Below are positions 1 to 8,051 of a DNA stretch of 42,062 nucleotides, in pieces. How positions within the stretch are numbered: the first letter of the stretch is position 1; each line of letters begins with the position of its first letter. The stretch spans positions 1 through 42,062 of IMG/VR virus record IMGVR_UViG_3300044675_001844; one strand, given 5' to 3'. The notes below the pieces were generated by a model. The model saw only the letters and a list, made by a program, of their open reading frames with translations. It was not told the DNA's origin and did not search any database. The DNA comes from a virus. Both the position numbers and the translations under genes were made by a program.

Positions 1-32
1 GCTGCTTTTGCCAATGGCGTAGCTTCCTACCT
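1..32. repeat. 32-base overlap of the contig ends (left copy)
   Basis: Bases 1-32 are identical to 42031-42062, and the match stops exactly at the edges. An endonuclease VII reading frame continues in phase across the join. This is the signature of a circular assembly, not of a natural terminal repeat, which in T7-like phages is normally longer and non-coding or near the early promoters. Confidence 0.9.
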
Positions 33-153
33 CCAGCAGCACACGACAAACCAAACGGGGTACTTACACCCCACACATCGGAGTGATGATGAGAAGCGAG
101 AACGAAGAAACAAAGCAGCCCGCACCAAGCGAGCAGCAGCCAAGTCAGGATGA
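1..153 (+). CDS. Endonuclease VII-like nuclease (first copy), 3' part of a gene cut by the window edge
   Basis: This is the C-terminal end of a gene that starts at 41806. Joining the two window ends through their 32-base overlap gives one uninterrupted 125-residue frame. The piece here holds the tail after the nuclease core: a short segment followed by a strongly basic end rich in Lys, Arg and Ala, plausibly DNA-binding. The catalytic region is in the other half (see 41806). The stop is TGA at 151-153, and the next small ORF starts inside this gene at 86. The frame is certain from the join; the functional call rests on the other half. Confidence 0.85.
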   Translation, partial: AAFANGVASYLQQHTTNQTGYLHPTHRSDDEKRERRNKAARTKRAAAKSG

Positions 154-214
154 AGACTTTGAGTTAGGTACTCCGTACTGCGGGACTGACGGCCCATGCG
201 AGAGTTGCCAATGA
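86..214 (+). CDS. Small acidic hypothetical protein with a C-terminal Cys cluster (42 aa)
   Basis: The ORF opens with two consecutive ATG codons inside the tail of the upstream endonuclease gene and ends with TGA overlapping the ATG of the next endonuclease gene (ATGA at 211-214). The protein is acidic and rich in Gln and Glu, and ends in a compact segment with three cysteines (CGTDGPCESC). I recognise no family. The tight nesting between two nuclease genes, and the translational coupling geometry at its stop codon, favour a real gene, but its small size keeps this tentative. Confidence 0.5.
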   Translation: MMRSENEETKQPAPSEQQPSQDEDFELGTPYCGTDGPCESCQ

Positions 215-636
215 GGGCGGTAGGTGAAAGGGAGCATGATAATCCTACGGGATTAGAGATAGACCTAGTAACCGATGGCTACATTAAGGGCACCCCTACC
301 TACCGTAGAGAGTACTCTCGTAGATACTACCACAAGACTAAGTTGCTACAACCTAGCACTCGCGCTAGTGAGTTCAAGAACAAGTACGGCCTTACCCTTG
401 AACAGGCGAAAGCGGTGGTTACGCGGGCCGAAGGTAAGTGCGAGTGCTGTGGTAGGGCAGTTGAGCCACACGGTTCGGGGGCACACAAGAGCGATGTGGC
501 TAACATTGACCACTGCCACTCAACTGGCAAGGTCAGGGGAATACTATGCAACAAATGCAATCAGGCTCTCGGCCTACTGAATGACAAGCCAGAGTTAGCT
601 GTGGCGTACTTGGAGAAATGCAATGCAAGGGCCTAG
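211..636 (+). CDS. Endonuclease VII-like HNH/zinc nuclease (second copy, 141 aa)
   Basis: This probably resolves branched DNA (Holliday and Y junctions), as T4 endonuclease VII does, to clear recombination intermediates before packaging. A CECC cluster near residue 77 is followed by the nuclease core IDHCHSTGKVRG and then LCNKCN, giving a C-x2-C...C-x2-C zinc site with the DHxH catalytic motif. The N-terminal half is basic and unrecognised. The start at 211 is chosen because its ATG overlaps the upstream stop; an in-frame ATG at 196 would add five residues. The gene overlaps the next exonuclease by 14 bases. A different endonuclease VII-like gene lies immediately upstream, so the phage carries two non-identical copies. 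Confidence 0.85.
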   Translation: MRAVGEREHDNPTGLEIDLVTDGYIKGTPTYRREYSRRYYHKTKLLQPSTRASEFKNKYGLTLEQAKAVVTRAEGKCECCGRAVEPHGSGAHKSDVANIDHCHSTGKVRGILCNKCNQALGLLNDKPELAVAYLEKCNARA

Positions 637-1405
637 AATCAAAACTCTGGATATAGAAACGTCGCCCATAGTAGCTTATGTGTGGAGCCTCTGGAAAGTT
701 AATATCGGTCTTAACCAGATCGTTAAAGAGTGGTCTATACTGAGCTTCTGTGTTAAGGACTTGGGCAAGAAGCGAGTACGGTACATGGATACCAGTAAGA
801 AGGCCGACCCTCGGGACGACTACGATTTACTGGTAGCCTTGCATGCTGAGCTTAGCGACTGCGATATTGTTATAGCACAGAACGGCAAGGCGTTTGACTT
901 GAAGAAGATAAATGCCCGGTTTATCGAGGTTGGCCTACCCCCAGTAGCTCCGCTCAAGGTGATCGACACAATGCTAGTTGCCAAGGAAGTTGCAAAATTT
1001 ACAAGCAACCGCCTAGAGTGGCTGAGCAAACATCTGACCAATACGCCGAAGTACGCCCACTCAGAGTTCCCCGGCATGGAACTCTGGACTGAGTGCTTAA
1101 AGGGTAACCCTAAAGCATGGCGAGTCATGAAGAAGTACAACTGCGTAGACGTGCCAGCTACCGAGGAACTTTACCTCAAGCTACGTCCATTCATGATAGG
1201 CCACCCAAACGTGGCTGCGTACTACGACGACGACCATGTGCGCTGCCCACGCTGCGGTAGCTTGGTGCTTACTGCATTGCCTAAGCCCGCGCTTACGCAG
1301 TCTGGTAAGTATACACGTTACCAGTGCAATGGGTGCGGTGGCTTTGCCCGCAGTAGGTACACACAGAATAGCAAGGCCAAGCGGCTGAGCTTGTTAGCAA
1401 ATTAA
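623..1405 (+). CDS. RNase H-fold 3'-5' exonuclease with C-terminal zinc ribbon (260 aa)
   Basis: The exonuclease motifs of the DEDDy group are visible in order: LDIETS (D10, E12), NGKAFD (D92), and YNCVD (Y172, D176). A separate C-terminal zinc ribbon follows, with C208-x2-C211 and C235-x2-C238. Such stand-alone exonucleases are related to DNA polymerase proofreading domains. The phage polymerase at 37203 keeps its own proofreading motifs, so this enzyme may instead process recombination or degraded host DNA ends next to the two endonuclease VII genes. The zinc ribbon probably binds DNA. The start overlaps the upstream stop. Enzyme class is confident; substrate is inferred. Confidence 0.82.
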   Translation: MQGPRIKTLDIETSPIVAYVWSLWKVNIGLNQIVKEWSILSFCVKDLGKKRVRYMDTSKKADPRDDYDLLVALHAELSDCDIVIAQNGKAFDLKKINARFIEVGLPPVAPLKVIDTMLVAKEVAKFTSNRLEWLSKHLTNTPKYAHSEFPGMELWTECLKGNPKAWRVMKKYNCVDVPATEELYLKLRPFMIGHPNVAAYYDDDHVRCPRCGSLVLTALPKPALTQSGKYTRYQCNGCGGFARSRYTQNSKAKRLSLLAN

Positions 1406-1413
1406 TCAGGTGC

Positions 1414-1443
1414 GGTCTAGCGTAAGCTGGGCTGCATCTATAA
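1414..1443 (+). repeat. Intergenic repeat/hairpin element shared with 30645 and 28123
   Basis: This 56-base gap contains GGTCTAGCGTAAGCT (1414-1428), present exactly at 30645-30659. It continues into GTAAGCTG-N2-CTGCATCTAT (1422-1441), which recurs at 28123-28142 with only the two N positions differing. In RNA the 5' half folds as an eight-pair helix (with G-U pairs) capped by a GUAA tetraloop. Its role is unknown: leader hairpin, processing site or protein-binding site. Confidence 0.6.
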
Positions 1444-1461
1444 CATTCGGAGAATGAAAGC

Positions 1462-1869
1462 ATGGCACACATACCCGAGACACACCACCAAGGTACAAGG
1501 CATTACTCGGCGGGCAGTGGACAAGCAGGCGGCTTGAAGTTTGACGCAGGCAAAGACAAGTGGGAATTACTCATGTCCGTCAAGGGCATGCTAAAGGCAG
1601 TGCGCGGCGTAGTGCGCGTACTCATGTTCGGTGAGAGGAAGTATGCTGCCCATAGCTGGCGGCAGGTAGAAGACAACGAGCGCCGCTACCTCGACGGCTT
1701 AATGCGGCACTACGCTGCAATCATGGAGCATGGCCTAACCGCCACTGACGGTGACCCGGCTAATCTGAAAGAGGGCGAATCTGGTCTACTGCACATCGAT
1801 CACTTAAACTGCAACGGACTTTTCCTAGCAGAATTAGCACGGGAGCAAAAGCATGGGCAACAAGGGTGA
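1462..1869 (+). CDS. dATP/dGTP diphosphohydrolase-like protein (135 aa)
   Basis: The protein matches the phage family often labelled dATP/dGTP diphosphohydrolase N-terminal (formerly a DUF): KFDAGKDKWELL near the start, FGERKYAAHSW, a RYLDGLMRH segment, then ESGLLHIDHLNCNGLFL with conserved His, Asn and Cys. Family members are thought to hydrolyse purine dNTPs and so adjust the nucleotide pool for phage replication. A clear ribosome binding site (GGAG, nine bases upstream) supports the start. It sits between the exonuclease and ligase genes. The family call is from motif recognition; activity is not demonstrated by the sequence. Confidence 0.7.
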   Translation: MAHIPETHHQGTRHYSAGSGQAGGLKFDAGKDKWELLMSVKGMLKAVRGVVRVLMFGERKYAAHSWRQVEDNERRYLDGLMRHYAAIMEHGLTATDGDPANLKEGESGLLHIDHLNCNGLFLAELAREQKHGQQG

Positions 1870-2110
1870 AGCATACGTTATCGCTACGGCGATCTACGCT
1901 GGGACTAAAGGCACAGGTAAGGTAGACATTGACGATGTAAGTGATCGTCTGTACCATGCCGTGCAGACTACTGGCTCCTTGTCCTCAGACGAGGCTAAGG
2001 CTGACGTGTATGCACAGCTTGCCGAGAGCCTTACCGCTGACACTCCCTTTGAAGAGGCTGTGTCAATCATCGAAGCAGCACTAGATGAAACGGAAAAGTA
2101 TGTTGGATAA
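1853..2110 (+). CDS. Hypothetical acidic helical protein (85 aa)
   Basis: I recognise no family. The protein is acidic, Ala- and Asp-rich and probably helical, without cysteines or membrane segments. The start overlaps the preceding gene by 17 bases and has GGAG seven bases upstream. Its end overlaps the small membrane ORF at 2100. Position between the nucleotide-metabolism gene and the ligase suggests an accessory protein of replication, but that is context only. Confidence 0.7.
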   Translation: MGNKGEAYVIATAIYAGTKGTGKVDIDDVSDRLYHAVQTTGSLSSDEAKADVYAQLAESLTADTPFEEAVSIIEAALDETEKYVG

Positions 2111-2201
2111 GATTATTGACACGGCTATGCACATTGCTTTCTGCGTCATTATTGTGTGCGTTGCACTCGTAGTATTGCAAGCTACCTTGAGGGCACTTTG
2201 A
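2100..2201 (+). CDS. Very small single-span membrane protein (33 aa)
   Basis: The ATG lies inside the end of the upstream gene and the TGA overlaps the ligase ATG (TGATG at 2199-2203), so the ORF exactly bridges the two genes. After MLDKIIDTAMH comes about 18 hydrophobic residues (AFCVIIVCVALVVLQA) and a short basic end: one transmembrane helix. Function is unknown. Bridging geometry and a convincing membrane segment support it despite its length. Confidence 0.6.
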   Translation: MLDKIIDTAMHIAFCVIIVCVALVVLQATLRAL

Positions 2202-3136
2202 TGGCTGGCTACATCGTACACAAAGCTGTGGAGCTAGACAACCTTAGTGATAAGGCCCGCAATGCTATCGCTGAGCAGCAATGGATTATCAGCCCTAAGT
2301 ATGACGGATGCCATGTGGTCTTCTGCTATGCGGAAGGCAAGCACATAGCTACCTACTCTCGTACTGGCGAGACTGTGCACAGCATGGGCCATATCGCTAC
2401 CGACCTACTAGCATGCTATCCCGACATTCGTACCGCTGAGCGTATCGCTATCTGCGGCGAGGCTTGGGCAGTTGGCAAAGAGTTCAACGAGATTAGCGGC
2501 ATGTTCCGTCGCCAGTCGCCACAGCTTGCGCTACAGTTCGTACCCTTCGATTGTATCCCCTTCGATTGGAATGACTATACAACCAGCGGCCCACCTGTGC
2601 TACTTGGGCAGTTTAATCAGGAACCCTATGCAGCCCCGTATTCGGCCCGTATCGGCGCTTTATTGAAACGGGAAAGCCTACCCACACAGGTGCTGCTCCC
2701 GCGCTTCTACGGCGTTTCTGGCCCGCTGGCCCATGTCAAGCAACTGGCAGACCAAGAGGCAGGGCGGCTCAAGGCCAGTGACACCGGGGCCTATGATGGC
2801 ACTATACTGGCACAGGCTAGCGGCAAGTACCAAGTAGGCAGCGGCAAGGGCGGTGAGTTCATTAAGTGCAAGCCATTGCTTAGCGAGACTGTTACCGTCA
2901 CTGCGGTGATCGCTGACCTAGGCGAGAAGACAGGCAAGCATACTTGTGTGCTGTGCTTCGACCTCGGCGGGCATGTGCAGAAGGTGAGCACCGGCATGAC
3001 ACAGCAGCAGGCTAACGAGTGGGTGGCTGACCCAAGCCTTATCATTGATAAGCGCATTGAGGTAGAGGCTATGGGCATAACTGTTAATGGGTTCTTACGA
3101 GAGCCCCGCTTCAAAGGATTACGGATAGACGCATGA
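2201..3136 (+). CDS. ATP-dependent DNA ligase (311 aa)
   Basis: This seals nicks during phage replication and recombination. The adenylation motif KYDG places the catalytic lysine at K33. SRTGE (R54) is motif Ia, CGEAW (E87) is motif III, YDGTIL near 198 occupies motif IV, and FIKCK (K222, K224) is motif V. The last 85 residues form the OB-like domain. I start at ATG 2201, which has a GAGG site upstream and overlaps the preceding stop; an upstream in-frame GTG at 2156 would add 15 residues out of the small membrane ORF. The 3' end overlaps the RNA polymerase start (ATGA). Confidence 0.92.
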   Translation: MAGYIVHKAVELDNLSDKARNAIAEQQWIISPKYDGCHVVFCYAEGKHIATYSRTGETVHSMGHIATDLLACYPDIRTAERIAICGEAWAVGKEFNEISGMFRRQSPQLALQFVPFDCIPFDWNDYTTSGPPVLLGQFNQEPYAAPYSARIGALLKRESLPTQVLLPRFYGVSGPLAHVKQLADQEAGRLKASDTGAYDGTILAQASGKYQVGSGKGGEFIKCKPLLSETVTVTAVIADLGEKTGKHTCVLCFDLGGHVQKVSTGMTQQQANEWVADPSLIIDKRIEVEAMGITVNGFLREPRFKGLRIDA

Positions 3137-5577
3137 CACTCCTGACTCAGCAACAGATTGAAGAGACAATGTACTACGGCGGTATTCGCCGTGCAGAAAA
3201 CGCTATGGCCCGCGCCGAAGACCAAGGCCGCGCCGATCAAAACCCCTATGCTAAGGAGATTTTTCGTGAGTATGTGTTACCTCTTGCAGCCGCAATCCAA
3301 GCTGACGTTACCGCCAAAAGAGCAGGCCGTCGCCAAGCCCACGTTATGCTACTTAGTGGCCTCGACCCCGAAGCTGTTGCCTTTCTCGCTGTGCGCCATG
3401 CCGTCACCAACCTCCTTGGCAGCAAGGCCTGTGACCACCGTAGCATAGGCTATGGCATAGGCCGTACCGTACACCGCGAGCTAGTCCTATCACAGATCAA
3501 GGACGCAGCACCAGAGCTTTACCAGACACTCGCCCAAGACCTAGGCCGCAGGCTTAGCCGGGATGAGCGCCACAGGCTCACGGTGTTTAGCATGCAGGCC
3601 AAGCAAAAGGGTATCGAGATTGTCGAGTGGAACATCGGCAGCCGCGAGCAAGTGGGGTTCTACCTCATGGGGCTGCTAGAGACTGCTGGCCTTATATCCA
3701 TTGGCACAGAAGTACGTAGTGGCTACAAGCGGGATGCCCGAGAGATCGGCCTACATCCTGACGTTATTGAGCAGATCAGCAAGGTCAAGGCCTACGTGTC
3801 GCTGACCATGCCAGTATACGGCCCTTGCGTAGAGCGCCCTATCGACTGGGAGTTTGGCGTAACGGGGGGATTCCATACCCGTGAAATGGTGAGGGCCAAT
3901 CCTACCCTAGTGCATGGTCGATCTACGGCCCGCCGCCGTGGGCGTGAGCAAGACATGCCTACCGTACTGGCTGCGGTCAACGCCTTGCAGCGTACAGCGT
4001 GGGCAGTCAATGTGCGCATGCTAAACACCGTGTACGCAGTCGCCGCCGAGTTCTCGACCAAAGAGATTGTCAGCCTAGCCGATACACCTGCACCGCCGAA
4101 GCCTGAGTGGCTTAAGGAAGAGTGGACTAAGGCACCCAAGGACACATGGCCCGCTGACAAGCTAGCCGAGTTCCGGTCATGGAAACATGAAACTGCTGAG
4201 TGGCACACCCAGCGTAAGCTACTCGGCTCTCGCTATGCCCGTTTCTACTCAGCTACCCGGGCGGCAGAAATGTTCCGAGAGTACCCCGCTATCTACTTTG
4301 TGTACTTTGCAGACAGCCGGGGCAGACTTTACCCGCTTACTCAGGGCATAAGCCCTCAAGGCTCTGACCTTAGTAAGTCTCTGATTCATTTTGCCGAGGG
4401 CAAGCCCATCACGGACAGCTACGCTAAGCGCTGGTTCTTCGTGCAGGGTGCTAACAAGTGGGGCTTCGATAAGGCTACCCTAGCCGAGCGTGAAGACTGG
4501 GTAAAGGAGAGACATGACCTCATCATGTCGTTCGCTGGCGACCCCGTTAACAATACTGGCTGGACGGAGGCTGGCGACCCTTTACAGTTCCTAGCGTGGT
4601 GCTTTGAGTATGAGCAGTACACGTTAAATCCAACGGAGTTCAAGTCGCACTTGCCTATCAGCATGGACGGTAGCTGTAACGGTCTGCAAAACCTCAGCGC
4701 TATGTTTCGCGACGAGGTAGGTGGTGCAGCTACAAACCTGACTGCCAACAAGGTGATGCGTGACATTTATGGGGATGTGGCTAAGGCCGCTACGGTAAGG
4801 CTAGCTGCCATGCTGGTTACCGCCGAAGACCCAGTAGAGCGAGCGCTCATCCAAAAGTGGCTAGAGTTCGGAATTGACCGCAAGGCTGTCAAGCGCAGCG
4901 TGATGACCACACCCTATGGCGTGACCGAGCGCACCGCCACCGAGTATGTGATCGACGACTACCTGCGGGAGAAGCTGGGGCCTACGTTTGACCCACAGGA
5001 ATACCGCAAGGCTGCTCGCTTGCTGATGGCTGCCGTATGGCCCGCCATTGGGGACGTAGTGGTTAAGGGCCGCGCTGCTATGGACTGGCTCAAGAAGTCT
5101 GCTAGGATTATTATGAAGGATAAGTCTAACGACACTATCCAGTGGGTAACTCCCTCGGGCTTTCCAGCCTGCCAAGACTACTTCGAGTCTACAGTACACC
5201 GCATCAATACCTTGCTGCATGGCCCGGTAAAGATCAGGGTTAGCTCGGAGACAGACGAGCCGGACAAAGCGCGGCATGCTAGCGGGCTGGCACCAAACTT
5301 TGTGCATAGCCTAGACGCAGCCCACTTGCATCTCACGACAGCCGATGCTGCCAAGCAGGGTATCACTGCGCTAGCGATGATTCACGATGACTACGGCACT
5401 CATGCGGCTGATGCTCAGAAGCTCTTTGACACTATCCGCAAGCAGTTCGTAGCCATGTATCTAGCTTGCGACCCTCCTGCTGACTTCGCCGCCAAGTATC
5501 CGTGCATCCCTGAGCCGCCACCGAAAGGCAGCTTAGACATTATGGATGTGCTCGAATCAGATTTCTTCTTTAGCTAA
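3133..5577 (+). CDS. T7-like single-subunit DNA-directed RNA polymerase (814 aa)
   Basis: This transcribes the phage middle and late genes from phage-specific promoters. Catalytic residues align with T7 RNAP: D512 in MDGSCNGLQN (motif A), K587 and Y595 in KRSVMTTPYG (motif B, with the same eight-residue spacing as T7 K631/Y639), and D752 in IHDDYGTH (motif C). The DSRGRLYP region near 395 is also typical. The segment from about 675 to 720 corresponds to the promoter-specificity loop. Length is slightly below T7 RNAP. The start overlaps the ligase stop. The location directly before the structural genes is the phiKMV-type arrangement. The first base after its stop begins a candidate phage promoter. 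Confidence 0.97.
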   Translation: MTLLTQQQIEETMYYGGIRRAENAMARAEDQGRADQNPYAKEIFREYVLPLAAAIQADVTAKRAGRRQAHVMLLSGLDPEAVAFLAVRHAVTNLLGSKACDHRSIGYGIGRTVHRELVLSQIKDAAPELYQTLAQDLGRRLSRDERHRLTVFSMQAKQKGIEIVEWNIGSREQVGFYLMGLLETAGLISIGTEVRSGYKRDAREIGLHPDVIEQISKVKAYVSLTMPVYGPCVERPIDWEFGVTGGFHTREMVRANPTLVHGRSTARRRGREQDMPTVLAAVNALQRTAWAVNVRMLNTVYAVAAEFSTKEIVSLADTPAPPKPEWLKEEWTKAPKDTWPADKLAEFRSWKHETAEWHTQRKLLGSRYARFYSATRAAEMFREYPAIYFVYFADSRGRLYPLTQGISPQGSDLSKSLIHFAEGKPITDSYAKRWFFVQGANKWGFDKATLAEREDWVKERHDLIMSFAGDPVNNTGWTEAGDPLQFLAWCFEYEQYTLNPTEFKSHLPISMDGSCNGLQNLSAMFRDEVGGAATNLTANKVMRDIYGDVAKAATVRLAAMLVTAEDPVERALIQKWLEFGIDRKAVKRSVMTTPYGVTERTATEYVIDDYLREKLGPTFDPQEYRKAARLLMAAVWPAIGDVVVKGRAAMDWLKKSARIIMKDKSNDTIQWVTPSGFPACQDYFESTVHRINTLLHGPVKIRVSSETDEPDKARHASGLAPNFVHSLDAAHLHLTTADAAKQGITALAMIHDDYGTHAADAQKLFDTIRKQFVAMYLACDPPADFAAKYPCIPEPPPKGSLDIMDVLESDFFFS

Positions 5578-5593
5578 TCAGTACCTTTAATAC
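5578..5593 (+). promoter_or_regulatory. Candidate phage RNA polymerase promoter P1
   Basis: The 16-nt sequence TCAGTACCTTTAATAC matches the five-copy motif T[T/C]AGTACCT[G/T]TA-N2-AC. It starts right after the polymerase stop codon and ends two bases before the ATG of the next gene. It is the most divergent copy (T instead of G at position 10). Confidence 0.55.
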
Positions 5594-5595
5594 CT

Positions 5596-5778
5596 ATGAC
5601 ACAACCTAAACCTAACGTAGTCGAAGTTGTAAGACTTCGCCCCGAGATATACATGCAACTTGAGAAGAAATTTTCAAGGCCTATCGTTACCGATGCCACT
5701 ACCCCAATAGGGGTAGGCTACGCCCTAGGTGTAGAGGCCGTGCTAAAGGAAATCCGTAACGGGATTACCCTAGTATGA
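5596..5778 (+). CDS. Hypothetical protein (60 aa)
   Basis: A small soluble protein of no recognised family, beginning MTQPKPNVVEVVRLRPE. No Shine-Dalgarno sequence precedes the ATG: the bases upstream are taken by the candidate promoter P1. Translation may therefore be from a nearly leaderless transcript, or weak. Its stop overlaps the ATG of the acetyltransferase-like gene (ATGA at 5775). It is the first gene of the polymerase-dependent structural block. Confidence 0.7.
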   Translation: MTQPKPNVVEVVRLRPEIYMQLEKKFSRPIVTDATTPIGVGYALGVEAVLKEIRNGITLV

Positions 5779-6215
5779 GGCCCGCTACCTACGACGATCT
5801 TCCGCAGATCGCTGCGGCTGGAGAGCGCCTAGCCGTCTACGCCACCAAGTATGGTTGGGTCGGCAAGGTGGATTACCAGCAGGCCATTACCAACCTAATG
5901 GCCTACGTGGAGCAAGGCAAGGCGTATGTTGTCGGTGGCTACATAGTATTCATCGACGAGATTCAGCCGTGGTGGTCGCCTATCGGGACTAAGGTACTGC
6001 AAGAGTGGCTGGTCATGCGGGTTGGGAACACCGTACCGGAAGGCGTTAACGTGTTGCCCACTGCCCTGCTTGAGATAGCCGCCTCTCGGGGCTGTGTTGG
6101 GGTATTAGGCGGGGACAGCTCCCCAGTCAGCATCGTGGCTAAGGCTTACGAGGATGCTGGTTGGCAGTCACTTACAAAATCATTTTACAAAGAGGTAACT
6201 AATGGCGTTCGTTAA
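5775..6215 (+). CDS. GNAT-like N-acetyltransferase fold protein (146 aa)
   Basis: The N-terminus MRPATYDDLPQIAA and the C-terminal AKAYEDAGWQS...FYKEV pattern are characteristic of the GNAT acetyltransferase fold. The classical acetyl-CoA loop (Q/RxxGxG/A) is not obvious; the region around GVLGGDSS could fill it. T7 also carries a GNAT-like protein (gp13) in its morphogenesis region, so a structural or assembly role is possible. Start and stop both overlap neighbours, placing it in one operon with the gp7.3-like and portal genes. Confidence 0.6.
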   Translation: MRPATYDDLPQIAAAGERLAVYATKYGWVGKVDYQQAITNLMAYVEQGKAYVVGGYIVFIDEIQPWWSPIGTKVLQEWLVMRVGNTVPEGVNVLPTALLEIAASRGCVGVLGGDSSPVSIVAKAYEDAGWQSLTKSFYKEVTNGVR

Positions 6216-6546
6216 ACAAGCAGCCGCAAAGGTAACAGGTGCGGATAAGGCCGCTGATGAGGCCAAACGGGCAGCAGAAGACCAGGCAGCCGCCGTGCGA
6301 GCAGCAGGTGAACGGGCAGCTAAGGCTGCTCAGGACGCGGCGGTACAAGCTAGCAAGCAAATGGAAATGAGCGCTGCTCGGACAGCCGCTGAGGGGGCAG
6401 CAGCCGATGCGCTCAGCAAGCCCGTAGAGAATGCCGATGTGCAGCTTAACGGCCCAGTCGATACTACCCAGTCTGCGGCAGCCTCTGCACGTAAGCGCCG
6501 TCAGACATTTGGCGTAGGTAGTGCAGCTAGCGGTGTGAACATCTAA
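6202..6546 (+). CDS. gp7.3-like tail/adsorption protein (114 aa)
   Basis: The protein is dominated by an Ala-rich, charged helical segment (residues 5-75), followed by a basic patch (ARKRRQ) and an end in GVGSAASGVNI. T7 gp7.3, a small virion protein needed for host adsorption and encoded just before the portal, ends in a very similar Gly/Ser-rich GGGINI tail after a basic patch. Position matches exactly, with the portal ATG overlapping the stop (TAATG). AGAGG seven bases upstream supports the start. Homology is inferred from the tail, composition and position. Confidence 0.65.
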   Translation: MAFVKQAAAKVTGADKAADEAKRAAEDQAAAVRAAGERAAKAAQDAAVQASKQMEMSAARTAAEGAAADALSKPVENADVQLNGPVDTTQSAAASARKRRQTFGVGSAASGVNI

Positions 6547-8051
6547 TGGCCTACCGCAGCGCCTCTGACCTCTGGCAGAAATGTCAGGCACTACGCACCG
6601 GGCTAATGACCCGCGTGGAGCGCTACGCTGCGCTTACTATCCCAAAGGTGTGCTACCCCGAGGGCTACCAGTCTGATGACACCGACGAATCCCACGACTA
6701 CCAGAGCATCGGTGCTCAGGCTACTAACCACTTGAGCAATAAGCTCATGATGGCTATGTTCGCACCGACCAAGCCGTTCGCTAAACTCAAGGCAGGCAAG
6801 AAGGCCCTTGACCAGATTGCTCAGCTACGCATGACTAAGGTGCAGCTAGACAGCATCTTGGCTAAGGGTGAGCGTGATGCGGTAGCGATGCTCGACGATA
6901 AGGGCCAGCGGCCCAAGCTCTTTCAGACTTGCCGCCACCTAGTCGTAGCGGGTAACTGCTTGCTAGTGCTAGAGAAGGACTCCTTGCGTGTGCTGGGCCT
7001 CCGCAAGTACGTTGTTAAGCGCAACATACGCGGTGAAGTAATGCATATTGCCATTAAAGAAGATGTGCGATTTGACGAGCTAGATCAGCGCATCCGTACC
7101 CTTTACAGTAGGCATTACACGGACGACCACACCTGCTCGTACTACAAGTGGATTAAGCGAGAGGCTAACGGCAGCTACACCATGACGCAGTGGCTGGATG
7201 AAAAGCGATTGCCCAAAGAGTTTGATGGGCGCTGGCCTGCTGATCGACTGCCCTACCTAGCCTTAACGTGGGACTTGGCTGATGAGTCCGACTACGGTAC
7301 AGGTCTAGTTGAAGAGTACATTGGCGACCTAGAGGCATGCAGTGTGCTAAGCGAAGCGACAGTAGATGGCTCCGTGCTGGGTACTGAGTTCCGCATGATG
7401 GTTAACCCTACTGGCGTTACTAGCGTGGAGGACTTAAAGAACAGCGAGAACGGCGACTACATAGCAGGTATGCCTACGGACGTATCACCGACTACCGGCG
7501 GTAACCCCAAGGCCATCGAAATGGCTGAGGCCATTAATAGCAAATACGAGAAGCGTATTGCGCGTGGATTCCTCATGGGTAGCGCTGTCATCCGTGATGC
7601 TGAGCGAGTGACCACGGAAGAGGTACGGCTGACAGCCAATGAGCTAGAGACTGCGTATGGCGGGGTCTACTCGACATTAGCATCCAGCCTACAGAAACCT
7701 GTAGCCCGCTGGCTCTTTGACCAGATCGACCTGAATGTTAAAGAAGCCGACCTTGACATTACCGTAGTAACGGGACTCGACGCGCTTAGCCGTCACGGCG
7801 ACCTAGAGAACTTTAGGCTCGCTATGGGTGACATGGCTGCCATATCCTCGGTGCCGCCTGAGCTAGCCGCTAGGATGAAGTGGCAAGAGGTAGCCGCATT
7901 TGTAGGACAAGGTCGTGGCGTAGACCTAGCACAGTTCCTGATGACTGACGATGAGTACGCTGAGATACAGCGTGCCAACCAAGAGCGCGAGCTAGCCCAG
8001 CAGGTAGCCGCACCAGTAGCAACAGCAGCAATGCAACAAGGACAACAATGA
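6546..8051 (+). CDS. Portal (head-tail connector) protein, T7 gp8-like (501 aa)
   Basis: This forms the dodecameric portal through which DNA is packaged and ejected and on which the tail is built. The N-terminus shows the family pattern: an ASDLW...R..R..RYAALTIPKV segment, then the GAQATNHLSNKLMMAMF segment typical of podoviral portals. The length is close to T7 gp8 (536 aa). It overlaps the gp7.3-like gene at its start and the scaffold gene at its end (ATGA at 8048). Confidence 0.95.
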   Translation: MAYRSASDLWQKCQALRTGLMTRVERYAALTIPKVCYPEGYQSDDTDESHDYQSIGAQATNHLSNKLMMAMFAPTKPFAKLKAGKKALDQIAQLRMTKVQLDSILAKGERDAVAMLDDKGQRPKLFQTCRHLVVAGNCLLVLEKDSLRVLGLRKYVVKRNIRGEVMHIAIKEDVRFDELDQRIRTLYSRHYTDDHTCSYYKWIKREANGSYTMTQWLDEKRLPKEFDGRWPADRLPYLALTWDLADESDYGTGLVEEYIGDLEACSVLSEATVDGSVLGTEFRMMVNPTGVTSVEDLKNSENGDYIAGMPTDVSPTTGGNPKAIEMAEAINSKYEKRIARGFLMGSAVIRDAERVTTEEVRLTANELETAYGGVYSTLASSLQKPVARWLFDQIDLNVKEADLDITVVTGLDALSRHGDLENFRLAMGDMAAISSVPPELAARMKWQEVAAFVGQGRGVDLAQFLMTDDEYAEIQRANQERELAQQVAAPVATAAMQQGQQ

